Origin: a virus
Virus record (IMG/VR): IMGVR_UViG_3300033997_000552
Location: 1 to 43,480 of that record
DNA: 43,480 bases
Reading direction: 5' to 3' (one strand)
The notes under the pieces were generated by a model, which made no database searches, was not told the origin of the DNA, and saw nothing but the letters and a program-made list of their open reading frames with translations. Both the position numbers and the translations under genes were made by a program. Positions 30,582 to 39,715 of this stretch are shown in pieces (positions within the stretch are counted from its first letter, which is position 1; every line of letters starts with the position of its first letter).

Positions 30582-31013
30582 ATGACGACTCTGACCAGTG
30601 CCAATTCCGTCCTCATGCTGGCGGTGGGTGGCGTTTATCCCACCCCGCGCAAGATCGAGGGCTATGCTACGGACGACGCCTTCGCGTTCGACGCCGTGCA
30701 GCTCGCCCAGGCGGTGATGGGCGTGGATGGCTATATGTCCGCCGGCTACACGCCGCAGCCCGTGATCCAGACCATCACGATCCAGGCGGATTCGCCTTCG
30801 AAGGACATTTTCGAGGTATGGATCGCTGCGATGAAAACTGCGCGGGAGGTCTTTTACTCCAACGGCTCGCTGGCCATTCCGTCGCTGGATCGCAAGTACA
30901 CGCTCCAACGCGGGGTGCTGACCCAAGCGCCGCCGGTGCCGACCGCGCGCGCCATCCTACAACCCATGACGTTCCAGATCACCTGGCAAAACGTCAGCCC
31001 GTCGGTGGTGTGA
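30582..31013 (+). CDS. Tail tube protein (DUF3277 type)
   Basis: A 143-residue protein starting MTTLTSANSVLMLAVGGVYP. GYATDDAFAFDAVQLAQAVM and QADSPSKDIFEVWIAAMKTA match proteins after the DUF3383 sheath that form the inner tube. Short spacing to the sheath gene (12 bp) and to the chaperone (1 bp) supports this. Confidence 0.86.
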   Translation: MTTLTSANSVLMLAVGGVYPTPRKIEGYATDDAFAFDAVQLAQAVMGVDGYMSAGYTPQPVIQTITIQADSPSKDIFEVWIAAMKTAREVFYSNGSLAIPSLDRKYTLQRGVLTQAPPVPTARAILQPMTFQITWQNVSPSVV

Positions 31014-31014
31014 T

Positions 31015-31452
31015 ATGGCGCGCAAACAAAAGACCATCACCATCAGCGCGTCGGGGCGCGACAAGGGCAAGGCGTTCTTGATCACCGAGCTGTCGGCGGC
31101 CGACGCCGAGGAGTGGGCCGGCCGCGCGATGTTCGCGCTGATGAATGCGGGGGTAGAGATCCCCGACAACATCGCGCAGGCCGGCCTGGCCGGGCTCGCG
31201 TCGATCGGCCTGAAGGCGCTCCAAACCCTGAAGTTCGAACAGGCGAAGCCGCTTTTCGACAAGATGATGGAATGCGTCGAGCTGGACATGGGCCGCGCCG
31301 GCACGCGGCGGCTGGACGACGACGACATCGAGGAAGTGGCCACGCGCCTGCTGCTGCGCCGCGAGATCGTAGCGCTGCACCTGGATTTTTCGCAAGCCGC
31401 CGGCCAATCGACTTCGGCGTCCAGCCCTGGCACGGCGGCAACCACCGGCTGA
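31015..31452 (+). CDS. Tail assembly chaperone, short form (G-like)
   Basis: A 145-residue protein starting MARKQKTITISASGRDKGKA. It is helical (AADAEEWAGRAMFALMNAGV, EEVATRLLLRREIVALHLDF) and lies between tube and tape measure, the position of lambda gpG. The sequence after about residue 125 reads as weak low-complexity. A -1 slip at T TTT TCG (31386-31392) would join it to the frame ending at 31619. Confidence 0.82.
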   Translation: MARKQKTITISASGRDKGKAFLITELSAADAEEWAGRAMFALMNAGVEIPDNIAQAGLAGLASIGLKALQTLKFEQAKPLFDKMMECVELDMGRAGTRRLDDDDIEEVATRLLLRREIVALHLDFSQAAGQSTSASSPGTAATTG

Positions 31453-31619
31453 TCAGCTACGCCAATGTGCCGCCCAACATCGCCGCGGTCATCTCCCGGC
31501 ACCCGCACATGCTGCATGACCTGCAGACCGTGTATGGGGCTGAGGATCTCTACAACCTGCTTGAGGTGATCGCGGTGGACGCGCACAACAGGCGCGTGCT
31601 GTCCGAAGTGAGGAAGTAG
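31389..31619 (+). CDS. Frameshift extension of tail chaperone (GT-like)
   Basis: The -1 frame encodes FASRRPIDFGVQPWHGGN and then LISYANVPPNIAAVISRHPH, a folded-looking 76-residue piece with no start site of its own. Joined to residues 1-125 of the short form it gives a protein of about 201 residues, like lambda gpGT. The join at the five-T run (31386-31390) is the best slip site visible. Function would be to bind the tape measure during tail assembly. Confidence 0.72.
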   Translation, partial: FASRRPIDFGVQPWHGGNHRLISYANVPPNIAAVISRHPHMLHDLQTVYGAEDLYNLLEVIAVDAHNRRVLSEVRK

Positions 31620-31621
31620 CA

Positions 31622-33442
31622 ATGGCCACCATTCTGGATGCCCTGTTCGTCGAGCTGAAGCTGAACGCCAAGGGGTTCAAGCAAGGCGTGGCGGAGGTCG
31701 ATCGTTCGCTGAAGCACACGACGGAGGAATCCGGCCGTGCCGCACGGACGATGGAGGCCAACGGCAAGCAGGCGGCCATGTTCTTCAGCCGCATGCGCAA
31801 TGAGGCGCTGGCGTTGCTCGCGGTGTTCACGGCCGGCATGGGCCTGAAGAACTTCACCGCCAGCACCATCAGCGGCGCCGCGGGCCTGGGGCAAATGTCC
31901 AAGAACCTGGACATGAGCACCGAGCGCCTGCAAGCCTGGCAACGGGCCGCCGAGCGCGCGGGCGGGTCGGCGGAAGGCATCACCGCCCAGCTGCGCCAAT
32001 CGTCCAGCGAGGTGGCGAAGTTCCGCCGCGGTATGTCCGCCGAGACCCTGCCGGCGTTCTTCCAGTTTGGCGGCAAGGTCGAAGACCTGAAGGACGGCAA
32101 CAGCTATCTGCTGGCGCGCTCGCGCATCGTGTCGGAGATCTACAAGACCGACCGGGCCCGCGCCGCATTGGCCGCCCAGATGATGGGCATTTCGGACGAC
32201 CAGTTCGACCTGATCAAGCAGGGGCCTGCAGCAATCCAGCAGCTGGTGCTGGCGCAGGAAAAGCGCTCGGCCATCTCGTCGAAGGACGCCCAGGACGCCC
32301 AGCGCCTGCGCAACATCTACCTGGATCTGCGCGACACCTTCGAATCGGTGGGCACCAAGGTGCTGATCGCGCTGATTCCCACCTTCGAGAAGCTGCTGAA
32401 GGCCGCTCAGAAGGTCGGCGACTACTTCCTGGAAAATCGGCAGCAGATCGTGCAGTGGATAGATCGAGCTGTCGACGGCCTGGGCAACCTGGTAGAGAAG
32501 GCAGACCAGGCCGCCCAGGCAGTGGGCGGATGGAAGAACGTGCTGATCGGCCTGGCGGCCCTGAAGCTGCTGTCGATCGTGGCGCCCATGGCATCCCTGG
32601 CGACCGCACTGGCGTCGATTGGCGCGTCGCTGGGGGTGATCGGTGGCGCTTCGGGCGCGGCCGGCGTCGCGGCGCTGGGGACGATTGCCACGGTCGCGGG
32701 TGGCGTGGCCCTGGCCACCTACAGCAAATCGCTCAATCAGGGCGAGGGAGCGCAGTTGGATGCCCTGAACAATCCGGCCTACCAGAGCGGCAACAAGGCC
32801 GCTATGGATGCAATCAAGTTCTTCGAGGGGAAAGGCTACTCGCGCGAGCAGGCGGCCGGCATCGTGGCCAATCTGATGGCCGAAAGCAACCTGAACCCGA
32901 AGGCGGTGGGCGACAACGGGCAGGCGGTTGGTATAGGGCAGTGGCATCCCGTGCGCCAGGCCGACTTCAAGAAGGCGTTTGGCATGGACCTGAAGGACGC
33001 GACGCTGGCCCAGCAGTTGGCATTCGTGGACTGGGAGCTGCGCAACACGGAGCGCACGGCCATGGAAAAGCTGCAAGCGGCCAAGACGCCGCAGCAGGCT
33101 GGCGATGCCGTGTCGCGCTACTACGAGCGCCCGAAGGACAAGGACGGCGAAGCCGAGAAGCGCGCGGCTGCGGCCGGCGCATTGTACGGCGCGGCGCATA
33201 TCGCGAGCGTGGAAGCGGCGGCGGGATCTTCGACCGCTGCGTCCGCCCAAGCTGCGCCGGTGATTGCGCAGGCCGGCGGGAAGCCGTTGCCACTGAACAC
33301 CGAGAACAATCACGAGGTCAACATCAACGGGCCGGTGACGATTCACACGCAGGCGACCGACGGTCAGGGCATTGCCCGCGACCTGGGCGCGCTGGGTGGG
33401 AGCCAGGGATTGGTCAACCAGGCGAATACAGGGACTTTCTGA
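31622..33442 (+). CDS. Tape measure protein with tail lysozyme domain
   Basis: A 606-residue protein. Helical N-terminal 250 residues (FFSRMRNEALALLAVFTAGM), hydrophobic stretches at about 295-375 (VLIGLAALKLLSIVAPMASL, GVAALGTIATVAGGVALATY), then a tail-lysozyme domain at about 395-510 (FFEGKGYSREQAAGIVANLM, ESNLNPKAVGDN, GIGQWHPVRQADF) whose Glu in AESN is the probable catalyst. It sets tail length and could open peptidoglycan during entry. It is short for a tape measure, so the tail is probably short to medium. Confidence 0.9.
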   Translation: MATILDALFVELKLNAKGFKQGVAEVDRSLKHTTEESGRAARTMEANGKQAAMFFSRMRNEALALLAVFTAGMGLKNFTASTISGAAGLGQMSKNLDMSTERLQAWQRAAERAGGSAEGITAQLRQSSSEVAKFRRGMSAETLPAFFQFGGKVEDLKDGNSYLLARSRIVSEIYKTDRARAALAAQMMGISDDQFDLIKQGPAAIQQLVLAQEKRSAISSKDAQDAQRLRNIYLDLRDTFESVGTKVLIALIPTFEKLLKAAQKVGDYFLENRQQIVQWIDRAVDGLGNLVEKADQAAQAVGGWKNVLIGLAALKLLSIVAPMASLATALASIGASLGVIGGASGAAGVAALGTIATVAGGVALATYSKSLNQGEGAQLDALNNPAYQSGNKAAMDAIKFFEGKGYSREQAAGIVANLMAESNLNPKAVGDNGQAVGIGQWHPVRQADFKKAFGMDLKDATLAQQLAFVDWELRNTERTAMEKLQAAKTPQQAGDAVSRYYERPKDKDGEAEKRAAAAGALYGAAHIASVEAAAGSSTAASAQAAPVIAQAGGKPLPLNTENNHEVNINGPVTIHTQATDGQGIARDLGALGGSQGLVNQANTGTF

Positions 33443-34080
33443 TGCCGCTGATCGAATTTCCGAATGTGCCGCAGGTGCCGGGTGTGCCGGCGGTGCTGCG
33501 CGGGCTGACGATCCCGTCGCTTGGTGAGCTGGCCAATCTTGGCCTCGGCGCCATCGCCGCACTGATCTTCGGCATCCCGCGCTGGGGGCTGTACGACCAG
33601 GATGGCCAGCAGGTGCTTCTGTTCGACACCTTCCTGGGAATCCGCTTTCGCAACGGGTCGCGGATCTCGAGCTTCCCGGTGGAGCAGGGCTCGTTCTCGT
33701 CGTTCAACAAAGTGGACACGCCGTTCGACGCCATGCTGCGGTTTGCCCTAAGCGGCGATATGGCATCGCGCAGTGCGCTGCTGAACACCCTGGAGGCTTT
33801 GAAGGGGAGCGTCGACCTGTTCTCGGTGGTGACGCCAGAGATCGTCTATCCGGCTGCCAACGTCGTGGCCTACTCCTACGAGCGGAATTCTCGTTCGGGG
33901 CCCAGCCAGCTGATCGTGGATCTGTATGTCGAGGAAGTGCGGCAGACGGCGCAGGCAGCCTTCAACAGCACCGCGGAGCCGGACGGCGCCGGCGAGCAGA
34001 ACAACGGGCAGGTGCAAACCTTCCCGGTTTCTGAGCCTGCCGCGATCGACGCAGTACCGATCGATGGGAGTATCCAATGA
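33442..34080 (+). CDS. Baseplate hub-region protein
   Basis: A 212-residue protein starting MPLIEFPNVPQVPGVPAVLR (TGATG overlap). A hydrophobic patch at residues 27-42 (LANLGLGAIAALIFG) is followed by GLYDQDGQQVLLFDTFLGIR and a region of hub-like strands. Proteins after the tape measure in DUF3383 phages form part of the hub. Not identified further. Confidence 0.78.
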   Translation: MPLIEFPNVPQVPGVPAVLRGLTIPSLGELANLGLGAIAALIFGIPRWGLYDQDGQQVLLFDTFLGIRFRNGSRISSFPVEQGSFSSFNKVDTPFDAMLRFALSGDMASRSALLNTLEALKGSVDLFSVVTPEIVYPAANVVAYSYERNSRSGPSQLIVDLYVEEVRQTAQAAFNSTAEPDGAGEQNNGQVQTFPVSEPAAIDAVPIDGSIQ

Positions 34081-34376
34081 GGCAGATTCCACTGCGCGCC
34101 GTGCCGGCGCAGGCCTGCAGCGTTGTGCTGGGCGGTCAGAATTGCCAGGTCAGCGTCTACCAGAAGTCCACGGGGGTATACCTCGACCTGCAGGTGAATC
34201 ACGAGCCTGTCGCCATGGCGGTGCTGTGCCATGACCGCGTCTGGCTGATCCGGGAGACCTACAGCGGCTTCGTGGGCGACCTGACCTTCGTCGACACCCA
34301 AGGGCGCGATGACCCCGTCTACACCGGTTTCGGTGGCCGCTTCCAATTGATGTACCGAGAAAGCACAGACCTATGA
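34077..34376 (+). CDS. Baseplate plug protein
   Basis: A 99-residue beta-rich protein, RQIPLRAVPAQACSVVLGGQ then YLDLQVNHEPVAMAVLCHDR and GDLTFVDTQGRDDPVY, matching the phage baseplate plug (DUF6983) family. It lies between two hub genes with 4-bp overlaps. Confidence 0.85.
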   Translation: MRQIPLRAVPAQACSVVLGGQNCQVSVYQKSTGVYLDLQVNHEPVAMAVLCHDRVWLIRETYSGFVGDLTFVDTQGRDDPVYTGFGGRFQLMYRESTDL

Positions 34377-35236
34377 GCTTCGTAAAACGCCGGATCGACG
34401 TGACGATCAACCTGGCCGAGGGTCAGTTCGGTGACAATGCCGGCCCCGCTGTCACCCTGTCCGGCTACCGTGTTCAGGCGGCCGTCGTGGCCTACAACGG
34501 GGACGCGCAGGCCCAGCTGCAGCTGCGCATCTTCGGCCTGTCGCAGGACATGATCAACAAGCTGACCGTGGTTGGGCCAATCCTGACCGAGCGGCGTAAC
34601 AACCGCATCCTGGTCGCGGCCGGAGACGTGGGCGGTGACGCACTGACCGTTGTCTATGAGGGAACTATCTCCCAGGCCTGGGCTGACTACAACCAGGCGC
34701 CCGAGGTGGTCTTCAATGTGGTGGCGCTCGCGGCAGCGTTCGAGGCAGTGAAGCCAACCAACGCGCGCAGCTACCGGGGAGCGATACAGGCGGCAACCGT
34801 CGCGCAGGACCTGGCCAAGGCCATGAATCTGGCCTTCCAGAACAACGGTGTGGATGTGGCGCTGTCCAATCCATATTTCCCCGGCACCGCGCTGGACCAG
34901 CTGAAAGCCTGCGCTCGCGCGGCGCGGTTCAACTACACGATCGACCGTGGGGTTTTGGCAATTTGGCCGCTGGCGGGCGCCCGCGCCGATGAGCCCGTGC
35001 TGATCCAGGCGGGCGACAACCTGGTGGGCTACCCGACCTTCACCGGAGGCGGCGTGGAGTTCACCGTGCTGTACACCCCACAACTGGGCCTCGGAAACCG
35101 CGTGCAGGTGATTTCGGTCATCGAGGCGGCCCACGGGGAGTGGACGGTAGTGAGCCTCGTGCATCAGCTCGAGGCGGAGGTCCCGGGCGGCGCCTGGGTG
35201 TCAAGAATCTTGTGCCAGAGGCCCGTAAATGGCTGA
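34373..35236 (+). CDS. Baseplate hub protein (gpD-like)
   Basis: A 287-residue protein starting MSFVKRRIDVTINLAEGQFG. QLQLRIFGLSQDMINKLTVV and YEGTISQAWADYNQAPEVVF are typical of hub proteins, followed by NYTIDRGVLAIWPLAGAR and LLYTPQLGLG-like strands. It should form the trimeric hub that carries the spike. It overlaps the spike gene by 8 bp. Confidence 0.86.
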   Translation: MSFVKRRIDVTINLAEGQFGDNAGPAVTLSGYRVQAAVVAYNGDAQAQLQLRIFGLSQDMINKLTVVGPILTERRNNRILVAAGDVGGDALTVVYEGTISQAWADYNQAPEVVFNVVALAAAFEAVKPTNARSYRGAIQAATVAQDLAKAMNLAFQNNGVDVALSNPYFPGTALDQLKACARAARFNYTIDRGVLAIWPLAGARADEPVLIQAGDNLVGYPTFTGGGVEFTVLYTPQLGLGNRVQVISVIEAAHGEWTVVSLVHQLEAEVPGGAWVSRILCQRPVNG

Positions 35237-35966
35237 TCCTCAATCCGGGTACCGCGGACAGGCCGCGGCCGCCGACGGTTCCCAGGACTTCGGTGCGCTC
35301 ACGTTCCTGGTGACCCAGATGCTGAACCGGCTGAACACCTGCACGCTGGTGCGCGTGATCGCGGTGACGAACAACGGCGGGGTGTCGCCGGTCGGCTTCG
35401 TCGACGTGCAGCCGCTGGTGAACCAGTTGGACGGAAACGGGAATGCGGTGCCGCATGGCCAGTTGTTCCAGCTGCCGTATTTCCGGCTGCAGGGCGGCAC
35501 TGACGCCGTGATTCTCGACCCCAAGGTCGGGGACATCGGCATGGCGGCATTCGCCAACCGGGACCTGTCGGCAGTCAAGGCCAGCAAGCAGCAAGCGAAC
35601 CCCGGGTCCTGGCGGACGCACGATATGGCCGACGGCCTTTACTTCGGCGGCCTGCTCAATGGCGCGCCGGTGCAGTATGTGCAGTTCACCGAGGGCGGTA
35701 TCAACGTGGTGTCGCCTTCCAAGGTGACAGTGGTGGCTCCCCGCGTCGAGGTGGACGCCAGCGAACAGTGCGCCCTGAACTCGCCTCAGATCGTGCTGAA
35801 TGGCACGGTGCAACAGGGGGCCGGCTCATATGGCGGCACCTCGACCTGGCAGGGCAACATGAATACGCTGGGCACGCTGCGCAACAATGGCAAGGACGTC
35901 GGCTCGACGCACACCCATCCTGGCGTGCAGACGGGCCCCTCGAACACCGGGACACCGAACCCATGA
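35229..35966 (+). CDS. Baseplate spike protein (Gp138 type)
   Basis: A 245-residue protein. An OB-like N-terminal part (LVRVIAVTNNGGVSPVGFVD, VQPLVNQLDGNGNAVPHGQL, QLPYFRLQGGTDAVILDPKV) and a beta-helical C-terminus (INVVSPSKVTVVAPRVEVDA). The tip ends STHTHPGVQTGPSNTG, the HxH that in P2 gpV-type spikes holds iron. It should pierce the outer membrane. Confidence 0.93.
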   Translation: MADPQSGYRGQAAAADGSQDFGALTFLVTQMLNRLNTCTLVRVIAVTNNGGVSPVGFVDVQPLVNQLDGNGNAVPHGQLFQLPYFRLQGGTDAVILDPKVGDIGMAAFANRDLSAVKASKQQANPGSWRTHDMADGLYFGGLLNGAPVQYVQFTEGGINVVSPSKVTVVAPRVEVDASEQCALNSPQIVLNGTVQQGAGSYGGTSTWQGNMNTLGTLRNNGKDVGSTHTHPGVQTGPSNTGTPNP

Positions 35967-36313
35967 TTACGTTGTTACTGGATCGCACCGCCTGGGATCT
36001 CGTTCTGGATGCCGCGGGCAACATCGCAATGGCTTCGAACCCCTACGCGGTGGCGCAGGACGTGGCCAGCGCCATCAAGCTGTTCCGTGGCGAGCTGTTC
36101 TATGACACGGCCAAGGGCATACCGTACTGGACCGAGGTTCTGGGCCAGTTGCCGCCCCTGGCGCTGGTGCGCGAACGGCTGCGCGCCGCGGCCCTGACTG
36201 TGCCGGACGTGGCCGATGCCGTACCAACCATCACCGCATTCGAGAATCGCCGCCTGAGCGGCTATGTTGAAGTCACGCTGACCAACGGCACGACGTCGAC
36301 CATCACTTTCTAG
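35963..36313 (+). CDS. Baseplate wedge protein (gp25-like)
   Basis: A 116-residue protein starting MITLLLDRTAWDLVLDAAGN. ASNPYAVAQDVASAIKLFRG and ELFYDTAKGIPYWTEVLGQL are the signature of gp25-like wedge proteins, whose fold also tops contractile sheaths. It precedes the J gene, as usual. Confidence 0.88.
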   Translation: MITLLLDRTAWDLVLDAAGNIAMASNPYAVAQDVASAIKLFRGELFYDTAKGIPYWTEVLGQLPPLALVRERLRAAALTVPDVADAVPTITAFENRRLSGYVEVTLTNGTTSTITF

Positions 36314-36320
36314 GGACCCC

Positions 36321-37529
36321 ATGGCTACCTCCCAAGTACCGCGCGTGCAGTTCACGCCGGAAGGCCTCGTATTGCCTCAAGAATCCGAGATCCTGGCCGG
36401 CGTGCTGGCGGACATGGACAGCGCCTTCGGTGGCGGCCTGAACAAGAGTCTGGAGACGCCACAGGGCCAGCTGGCCAGCACCACCACGGCGATCATTGGG
36501 GACAAGAACAGCGAGTTTGCCTCGTATGTGAACCAGGTGGACCCGGCCTTCGCCGCTGGGCGGATGCAGGATGCTATCGGCCGCATCTACTTCCTGGATC
36601 GCAAGCCCGGAACGGCCACCACAGTGATCGCGACCTGCATGGGGCTGACGGGCGTCACGATTCCGGTGGGAGCGCGAGCGCAGGCGGTCGACGGCAATAT
36701 CTACCTGTGCACGCAGGCCGGCACCATCCCATCCTCGGGCAGCATCGACCTGCCGTTCTCCTGCTCGGTCAACGGTCCGATCAGCTGCGCGGCCGGCACA
36801 TTGAACCAGATTTATCAGGCGATCCCGGGCTGGGACTCGGTCTTGAACGCGGACGCGGGCACCGTGGGCAGCAATGTGGAGTCGCGTGCCGAGTTCGAAG
36901 AGCGCCGGCGCCAGTCTGTGGCTATCAACGCCCGAAGCTCGCTGCAGTCCATCTACGCTGCCGTGGCAAACCTGGACGGCGTCATCGACGTCTACGTGAC
37001 GGAGAACAATCTGTCCATCGCCCAGACCATCGGCGGCGTGTCGCTCGTGCCGCATTCCATCTGGGTGGCGGTGGTGGGCGGCGAGGCGGCGGATATCGCC
37101 ATGGCTATCTGGCGCAAGAAGAGCAATGGTGCCGATTACAACGGGAACACCTCCTACACGGTCGAGGACAAGGATGGCTACGCCTATCCATATCCTTCCT
37201 ACGTTGTGGAGTGGGAAACGCCCGTCGCGCTGCCTGTGAAGTTCGCGGTGCAGCTGGCGGCCAACCCCGCGCTACCTTCCAACATTGTTGATCTGACCAA
37301 GCAGGCCATCATCGACGCCTTCAACGGCGCTGATGGGGGGCAGCGCGCGCGTATCGGGTCCACCATCTATGCCAGCCGCTTCTATGCGCCGGTGTCGTTG
37401 CTGGGGCCGTCGGTTTCGATTCTTTCGCTGCTACTCGGTGGCAGCACACCGACGGCGGCCAGCCTGACCGTGCCTATCAACCGGCGACCGACCGTATCGG
37501 CCGCCGACATTTCGGTGACCTTGATATGA
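36321..37529 (+). CDS. Baseplate J-like protein
   Basis: A 402-residue protein of the P2 J/T4 gp6 family, forming the baseplate ring. GGLNKSLETPQGQLASTTTA, DRKPGTATTVIATCMGLTGV, PIGARAQA-like VPVGARAQAVDGN, ESRAEFEERRRQSVAINARS and a C-terminal ligand of strands are visible. The start follows TAGGGACCCC. Length is usual. Confidence 0.94.
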   Translation: MATSQVPRVQFTPEGLVLPQESEILAGVLADMDSAFGGGLNKSLETPQGQLASTTTAIIGDKNSEFASYVNQVDPAFAAGRMQDAIGRIYFLDRKPGTATTVIATCMGLTGVTIPVGARAQAVDGNIYLCTQAGTIPSSGSIDLPFSCSVNGPISCAAGTLNQIYQAIPGWDSVLNADAGTVGSNVESRAEFEERRRQSVAINARSSLQSIYAAVANLDGVIDVYVTENNLSIAQTIGGVSLVPHSIWVAVVGGEAADIAMAIWRKKSNGADYNGNTSYTVEDKDGYAYPYPSYVVEWETPVALPVKFAVQLAANPALPSNIVDLTKQAIIDAFNGADGGQRARIGSTIYASRFYAPVSLLGPSVSILSLLLGGSTPTAASLTVPINRRPTVSAADISVTLI

Positions 37530-38203
37530 GCGTGCAGCCGAAGACTGGGCTGGTGGCGCGGACCATCATCAGCCAGTACGCGAACAGCCCCACACTCGTC
37601 CTGTTGGCCAACAACATGGACGACTACATCAACCCGGACGCAGATTTCGACGCCTTCTATGACTTCGTGTGGAACGTCGAGACCGCACAGGGGTTCGGGT
37701 TGGACATCTGGGGCAGGATCGTCGGCGTGGGACGGATGCTGACAGTCCCAGGCGATGTGACATGCCTTGGGTACAAGGAAGCCATCAGCTGGCAGCCGTT
37801 CAACCAGGCGCCATTTTTCAATGGCATGCAGGCGACACACACCTATCGGTTGGCTGATGACGCGTACCGAAAGCTGATCCTTGTCAAAGCGCTGGCCAAC
37901 ATCTCGGATTGCACCTCGCCGAGCCTGAATCGGCTGCTGTCCAATCTCTTCACCGGCCGGGGGCGGTGCTATGTGTCCGACACGGGAAAGATGGAGTTCC
38001 GATACGTGTTCGAGTTTGCGCTCGAGCCCTATGAAATCGCCATCCTGACGCAGTCGGGCGCGATCCCAAAGCCGGCGGCTGTCTTGGCAAACGTCTTGCA
38101 GGTCGACCTATCAACAACCTTCGGATTCAACGAGGCGCTGATGCAACCCTTCGGATCCGGCGTTTTCTTCACATCATCGGGGCTTATCAATGCAAGCCAG
38201 TAA
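37526..38203 (+). CDS. Baseplate/tail protein (DUF2612)
   Basis: A 225-residue protein. QTVQGFGL-like ETAQGFGLDIWGRIVGVGR, AYRKLILVKALANISDCTSP and VFEFALEPYEIAILTQSGAI match DUF2612, a family encoded between J and the tail fibre, thought to link fibres to the baseplate (like gpI). It overlaps the fibre gene by 14 bp. Confidence 0.9.
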   Translation: MSVQPKTGLVARTIISQYANSPTLVLLANNMDDYINPDADFDAFYDFVWNVETAQGFGLDIWGRIVGVGRMLTVPGDVTCLGYKEAISWQPFNQAPFFNGMQATHTYRLADDAYRKLILVKALANISDCTSPSLNRLLSNLFTGRGRCYVSDTGKMEFRYVFEFALEPYEIAILTQSGAIPKPAAVLANVLQVDLSTTFGFNEALMQPFGSGVFFTSSGLINASQ

Positions 38204-39326
38204 CGCACCTACCAAGTCGGCCGTCCCGTTCGCGGAGAGCGGTGCCAAGAACACTATTCCAGTCGCATCTCAGATCGGAGTGACGCCTGGGGCCGCATCG
38301 TTTACCGATGGATTCCCCCCCCTGACTATGATGCCTCTAGCTGCTGGCGGCGTGCCGCCATATGGGCGAGACTTTAATGGGATCCTCTACTTCCTGAGCA
38401 GCGCGGTGCGATGGGGTCAATCCGGGGGCCTATACAAGTTCGATGCGGCACATGCAGCAGCAGTAGCCGGCTACCCGAAGGGGGCTGTAGTACTGGGCGG
38501 TGATGGGAACACAATATGGATCAGCCAGGTAGACAATAACGTGGTCAATCCAGATGCAGGGCCATCTGCGAACTGGACGGGACTCCGGTTGTCTGGGGCT
38601 TTGGAATTCACCGATACTCCCACCGCGCCCACGCCGGGGACGGGAGACAACTCTAAAAAGCTTGCCACGACGGAGTTTGTGTCGCGGATCCTCGGGTCGT
38701 ATCCGATGATGGTCTCGATCGTCGCTGTGCCGACTACGAATATGGGCCCCATCATGATTGCGGAAGCGGGCGAAATGTGGCTGTGGTCGTCGTCCGCGTA
38801 CTACACCGGCTACCGCTCGCCACTGTGCGGCCGGCCGCTCATCGGGCACACGCCTGCTCCGCTGGTCAACGAGATTGACGCGACCGGCGGGCTGTTGACG
38901 AAAGCCGCGTACCCCGCGCTGTGGGGGTACGCACGCGAAGCCGGCCTCGTAGTGTCTCAAGCGACGTGGTCCGCAAACGTCGGCGCGTACTACTTCGTGG
39001 ATGTCAACTCGACGCAATTCCGCGTGCCGGATCTCCGCGACATGCACATGCGATTCACTGGCACGAACGCAGACGGCGGCGCGCGCGTGCTGGGCACGAA
39101 GCAGATGGACGCTGGCCAGCGGCTGCAGGGCGTACTTGGAGCGCCACAGGAAGTTGGCATCAATGGCGTATTTGCCGCGCTCCCGGGGACCGCATCACAG
39201 TTCGCGGGAAGCCCCACGCCGGCGCAGAGCTTCACGCAAGTCCAAATGGACACGGCACGTACAGCGCGGGTATCGAGCGAGACGCGTGGCATCAACGTCG
39301 CTTTCAACCCACGCATCCACATTTGA
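38190..39326 (+). CDS. Tail fibre protein
   Basis: A 378-residue protein. N-terminal region (VPFAESGAKNTIPVASQIGV, PPYGRDFNGILYFLSSAVRW) binds the baseplate in related fibres. A linker with TDTPTAPTPGTGDNSKKLAT, the common repeat of phage fibres, is followed by a C-terminal collar-like domain (FRVPDLRDMHMRFTGTNADG). Its base composition is less GC-biased than the flanking baseplate genes, as expected for a recently exchanged receptor-binding gene. Confidence 0.88.
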   Translation: MQASNAPTKSAVPFAESGAKNTIPVASQIGVTPGAASFTDGFPPLTMMPLAAGGVPPYGRDFNGILYFLSSAVRWGQSGGLYKFDAAHAAAVAGYPKGAVVLGGDGNTIWISQVDNNVVNPDAGPSANWTGLRLSGALEFTDTPTAPTPGTGDNSKKLATTEFVSRILGSYPMMVSIVAVPTTNMGPIMIAEAGEMWLWSSSAYYTGYRSPLCGRPLIGHTPAPLVNEIDATGGLLTKAAYPALWGYAREAGLVVSQATWSANVGAYYFVDVNSTQFRVPDLRDMHMRFTGTNADGGARVLGTKQMDAGQRLQGVLGAPQEVGINGVFAALPGTASQFAGSPTPAQSFTQVQMDTARTARVSSETRGINVAFNPRIHI

Positions 39327-39333
39327 GGCACGT

Positions 39334-39666
39334 ATGCACAAGCACATCATCGTCTATCAGACTGACCGAGACGGGATCTATCTCTATGAGACAGTCGCGC
39401 ACGAGCTGGGTCTCGACGAAGACGTCTACAACGTGCCCTACGGGGCTTACACCGATGCGCCGCCACCGGCGCCTGCGGGCCGCGTTGCGCGTCGCGTCGG
39501 CGACGCCTGGAAATCGGTGCAGGACTATCGCGCCGTGCCGCTCTGGGTTACGGCCACGAAAGCGCCGTATGTCCTCGGTGCTGTCGAGAGGGCCGGTGAC
39601 AAGGATGTCAGCTATCCAGGATGGGGACCGTTGCCCGCATGGCTGACCGACGTGCAGCCCGTATAG
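39334..39666 (+). CDS. Tail fibre assembly protein
   Basis: A 110-residue protein starting MHKHIIVYQTDRDGIYLYET with GAGGCACGT upstream. It contains ELGLDEDVYNVPYGAYTDAP and VPLWVTATKAPYVLG and resembles fibre chaperones encoded after fibre genes. Assignment is from position and style. A terminator follows 24 bp after the stop. Confidence 0.7.
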   Translation: MHKHIIVYQTDRDGIYLYETVAHELGLDEDVYNVPYGAYTDAPPPAPAGRVARRVGDAWKSVQDYRAVPLWVTATKAPYVLGAVERAGDKDVSYPGWGPLPAWLTDVQPV

Positions 39667-39689
39667 CTCGTTGACGATGCAACGATAGC

Positions 39690-39715
39690 GCCCGCCATGT
39701 GCGGGCCTTTTTTTT
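39690..39715 (+). terminator. Terminator between tail and lysis genes
   Basis: GCCCGC CATGT GCGGGC followed by CTTTTTTTT. It separates the structural genes from the lysis cassette. Confidence 0.9.

Noticed and set aside
32455-33441. Long open frame fused ahead of the baseplate gene at 33442
   Set aside because: It is an out-of-frame reading of the tape measure gene; the TGATG junction at 33442 marks the real start.
38190-39666. Diversity-generating retroelement around the tail fibre
   Set aside because: No reverse transcriptase, no template/variable repeat pair and no accessory gene were found, although Bordetella phage BPP-1 has one.
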